From assembly GCF_017377655.1 (NCBI RefSeq), contig NZ_JAFREL010000062.1, forward strand, positions 1 through 64,000: 64,000 nt of DNA, in the 5' to 3' direction. The position numbers were made by a program, and so were the translations under genes. The notes under the pieces were generated by a model. That model had not been told where the DNA came from and made no database searches. It saw only the letters and a program-made list of their open reading frames with translations. The DNA is from Candidatus Enterococcus ferrettii (GTDB lineage Bacteria; Bacillota; Bacilli; Lactobacillales; Enterococcaceae). The number at the start of each line of letters is the position of its first letter. Position 1 is the stretch's first letter. Positions 62,070 to 64,000 of the stretch are shown here, piece by piece.

Positions 62070-62099
62070 GGCTAAACTTCTGTGAAAGATAGTCTAGCC
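62070..62099 (-). terminator. Terminator after the chbG-like gene
   Basis: Minus strand: GGCTAGAC pairs with GTTTAGCC, followed by TTTTTC. It ends the PTS-deacetylase operon and borders the marR operator. Confidence 0.75.
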
Positions 62100-62112
62100 C
62101 TACATAAAAATA

Positions 62113-62898
62113 TTACAAATCTTGGTAACTCACTTGTTGAATTTGCAGCTGGTCCAGCATTTCTTTAACTGCAGGATCAGTTAATAACGTAATCTCCAAT
62201 GTTCGTGGTGTTAACAATGAAGAATGCTTAATAATATAGTCATCTAAGTAACCGGGATGAAAAATCATCATATCGACACCATCATTATGAAGATTATCCA
62301 GCATACTCTCTAAACTTAGATAAGGATTATAGTCTGGCTGCATTGCCTCCATCCATAAATAAACCTTCGTACCATTCACCCAAATAAAAGCGTCAGAGCT
62401 TAAAGTGTTGGGGCCTTCCCCTTCAGGCAAACCAGAATACTTTAACCCATGCTTATTTGCGAAAGTCTCCATGGCTTTAAAAAAGTTCTCACTGGCAACC
62501 GCATGCCCTTCAAAATAATCCGGCTTTCTGCCGAATAGCTTCAAAAAACGACGATATTGTGCTTCAATCTCCAACATTACTTCATCAAATACAACAAAGT
62601 CAGTTTTAGCATTACGATAAACCTTCGAAGACTTGAAATCTCCCATATCATCAACTAACGATGGAATCAATTGTGCGGGAGTTATTGGTTTCCCTGCGCA
62701 AATGTTCGTGTGCTGACCAAAGGCAATTGCTTCATTTTTTAAAAGATTTACTCCATGTTCGGTGGCTGGCATATTCACCATCACACCTACACTCTGGATC
62801 AGACCCTCCTTAACGGCTTTTTCCATGCCATAATTAACTGCTTCAGAATAACCCAAATCATCTGCTCTAAGCAGGACTTTTTTCAAGAATTGATTCAT
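62113..62898 (-). CDS. ChbG/YdjC-family carbohydrate deacetylase
   Basis: A 261-residue YdjC-fold protein: VLLRADDLGYSEAVNYGM (Asp pair for metal), GQHTNICAGKPI with a metal-binding His, GHAVASENFFKAM, and the C-terminal MMIFHPGYLDDYI. Family members remove one acetyl group from phosphorylated N-acetylated disaccharides such as chitobiose 6-phosphate, which then can be cut or sensed. It overlaps the EIIC gene by 32 bases in another frame, so the two are translationally coupled; the imported sugar is thus probably N-acetylated. The start ATG has AAGGAG about 14 bases upstream, a bit far. Confidence 0.88.
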   Translation of the reverse strand: MNQFLKKVLLRADDLGYSEAVNYGMEKAVKEGLIQSVGVMVNMPATEHGVNLLKNEAIAFGQHTNICAGKPITPAQLIPSLVDDMGDFKSSKVYRNAKTDFVVFDEVMLEIEAQYRRFLKLFGRKPDYFEGHAVASENFFKAMETFANKHGLKYSGLPEGEGPNTLSSDAFIWVNGTKVYLWMEAMQPDYNPYLSLESMLDNLHNDGVDMMIFHPGYLDDYIIKHSSLLTPRTLEITLLTDPAVKEMLDQLQIQQVSYQDL

Positions 62899-64000
62899 TT
62901 TTTGTCTCTGTCTCCTTCACACCAAGAATGTAAGTAACTGCCGCAGTTACTGCAAAACCTAAACCGCAAGAAACGAAAGCATTGATTGTATTAGCATTGC
63001 TTCCACCAAAGAAGGCGGCTAAAGCAGCAAAGTTCGCTACCGGAATCATGGCATACGTAGTCACACCAGTAATTCCAGCATAGATTCCACCAACAACTCC
63101 GCCAGCCATCAACCCAATAAATGGTTTACGGTAACGAACACCCAATCCATAAACACCCGGCTCCGTTACACCTCCTATAAATGACGCTGCTAAGTAACTG
63201 AACGCTAGAGCTTTTTGATCTTTATCACGAATTCGCAAAAATGCTCCAAAACACATTCCCGCAACACACATACTAGAAATAATCGCTGCCGGATTAACCA
63301 AGGCTTCCTGCCCATTTTGTGCCATCACTGTAATCATGGTTGTAATCATAATCAAGTGCATTCCCGTCATAACTAAAAATTGCCAAGACGCTGCAATTAA
63401 GGCCACTGCTAAAAAACCGCCAATTGAATCAAGTGACAATAAGAAGCTTCCAATATATTCACCCGCGACAAAACCAATCGGACCTAAAACAACCAAACTA
63501 ATCGGCAGCATTACAACAATTGTAAACGTTGGAACTAAAATAGTGCTTAATGTTGCAGGGACAACTTTCTTGAAAAAAGGTTCGACATAGGACATCACCC
63601 ATACGGACAAGATCATCGGAATCACGGTGCTGGCATAGTTTTGCGGTGATGCTGGCAGACCGAAAACATCAAAACTGGTTCCCTCAGCAGCCATCTGAAC
63701 GAAAGTTGGATGGATCATTATTCCTCCCAAGAACATTCCTAAAACGGGTGTGACACCAAACTTCTTGCTGGCCGTATAGCCAAGAAAAACCGGAAAAAAG
63801 TAAAAACCAGCATCTCCTACAAAAGTTATTAACGTAGCTAGCGATGTTCCCTCATGAATCCAGTTCAGCATAGATGGACCAAACACTGACATCACCATTT
63901 TAAACATTGAAGCTGCGATCAAAATCGGAATCAACGGCGTCAAGCTCCCCGCCAGATTATCCAAAATTTTATTGCCGAGGGATTTGAACGAGAAAGGTTC
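62867..64000 (-). CDS. PTS EIIC, glucose/beta-glucoside family (partial, runs off the window)
   Basis: The frame remains open to the window edge (first visible residues EPFSFKSLGNKILDNLAG), so the 5' part is missing; a IIB domain probably precedes it as in BglP. The visible 377 residues form the IIC domain with landmarks GSLTPLIPILIAASMFKM, FLGYTASKKFGVTPVLGMF, GMHLIMITTMITVM and GVTEPGVYGLGVRYRKP. No C-terminal IIA domain is present, so it needs a partner IIA. It shares 32 bases with the chbG-like gene, which suggests an N-acetylated substrate. Confidence 0.88.
   Translation of the reverse strand, partial: EPFSFKSLGNKILDNLAGSLTPLIPILIAASMFKMVMSVFGPSMLNWIHEGTSLATLITFVGDAGFYFFPVFLGYTASKKFGVTPVLGMFLGGIMIHPTFVQMAAEGTSFDVFGLPASPQNYASTVIPMILSVWVMSYVEPFFKKVVPATLSTILVPTFTIVVMLPISLVVLGPIGFVAGEYIGSFLLSLDSIGGFLAVALIAASWQFLVMTGMHLIMITTMITVMAQNGQEALVNPAAIISSMCVAGMCFGAFLRIRDKDQKALAFSYLAASFIGGVTEPGVYGLGVRYRKPFIGLMAGGVVGGIYAGITGVTTYAMIPVANFAALAAFFGGSNANTINAFVSCGLGFAVTAAVTYILGVKETETKNESILEKSPA

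Noticed and set aside
62867..62898. Frameshift or fusion between EIIC and deacetylase
   Set aside because: Both proteins have complete family ends, so a normal 32-base gene overlap explains it.

Overview
The window reads as a chromosomal segment of a low-GC Gram-positive bacterium of the Enterococcaceae, most likely an Enterococcus. The grounds are dense PTS sugar operons, RAT/BglG-type antitermination, a methionine T-box, a ribose RbsU-D-K-R locus, a phosphoketolase, AGGAGG-type ribosome sites and AT-rich intergenic DNA. The genus is inferred from gene content; I could not run a search. I see no rRNA, tRNA, CRISPR array, insertion sequence or phage gene.

Layout. 0-5.2 kb: a polytopic membrane protein, then a four-gene unit (metQ, msrA, a PaiA-type and a Pat/MnaT-type acetyltransferase) downstream of a T-box with an AUG specifier. 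5.2-8.7 kb: ribose locus rbsR-K-D-U with two operators. 8.8-13.3 kb: beta-glucoside operon licT-bglP-bgl with two RAT/terminator switches. 13.3-17.5 kb: an MFS exporter, a class-I glutamine-amidotransferase-like hydrolase and a membrane-anchored MutS-like ATPase. 17.6-30.9 kb: the most unusual region. It has a glucitol-type PTS with GutM, a Rossmann-SAF oxidoreductase in the place where a polyol-phosphate dehydrogenase would be expected, a triosephosphate-isomerase-like protein that has lost all three catalytic residues, phosphoketolase and ndk, and a yjbQ-TIM-class II aldolase operon. Three SorC-family regulators sit in this region. Together the genes suggest an unassigned phosphorylated polyol or short-chain sugar pathway. 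31-33.7 kb: a PfpI/DJ-1 protein and an SOS-type Y-family polymerase cassette. 33.8-34.5 kb: a decayed gene. 34.5-38.6 kb: sucrose operon scrR-scrA-scrB.

38.7-46.4 kb: a SulP anion transporter and a cellobiose/lichenan-type PTS operon with its own PRD activator. 46.7-49.2 kb: a DUF2975/HTH pair, a Vat-like xenobiotic acetyltransferase and an orphan LacI regulator. 49.4-52.9 kb: a metallophosphoesterase and a YafY-GyrI-like pair that share an operator. 53.4-57.5 kb: a MoxR-DUF58-transglutaminase operon. 57.6-59.8 kb: an IMP dehydrogenase of unusual sequence type and a small membrane protein. 60-62.1 kb: a MarR regulator and a DHA2 exporter carrying identical operators. 62.1-64 kb: a ChbG-type deacetylase behind a PTS EIIC that runs off the right edge.

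Most genes serve carbohydrate uptake, each with a local regulator. Several starts were moved downstream of the longest possible start because a clear ribosome binding site lies inside the longer frame; each such choice is stated. Promoters, operators and terminators were read by eye and are predictions.
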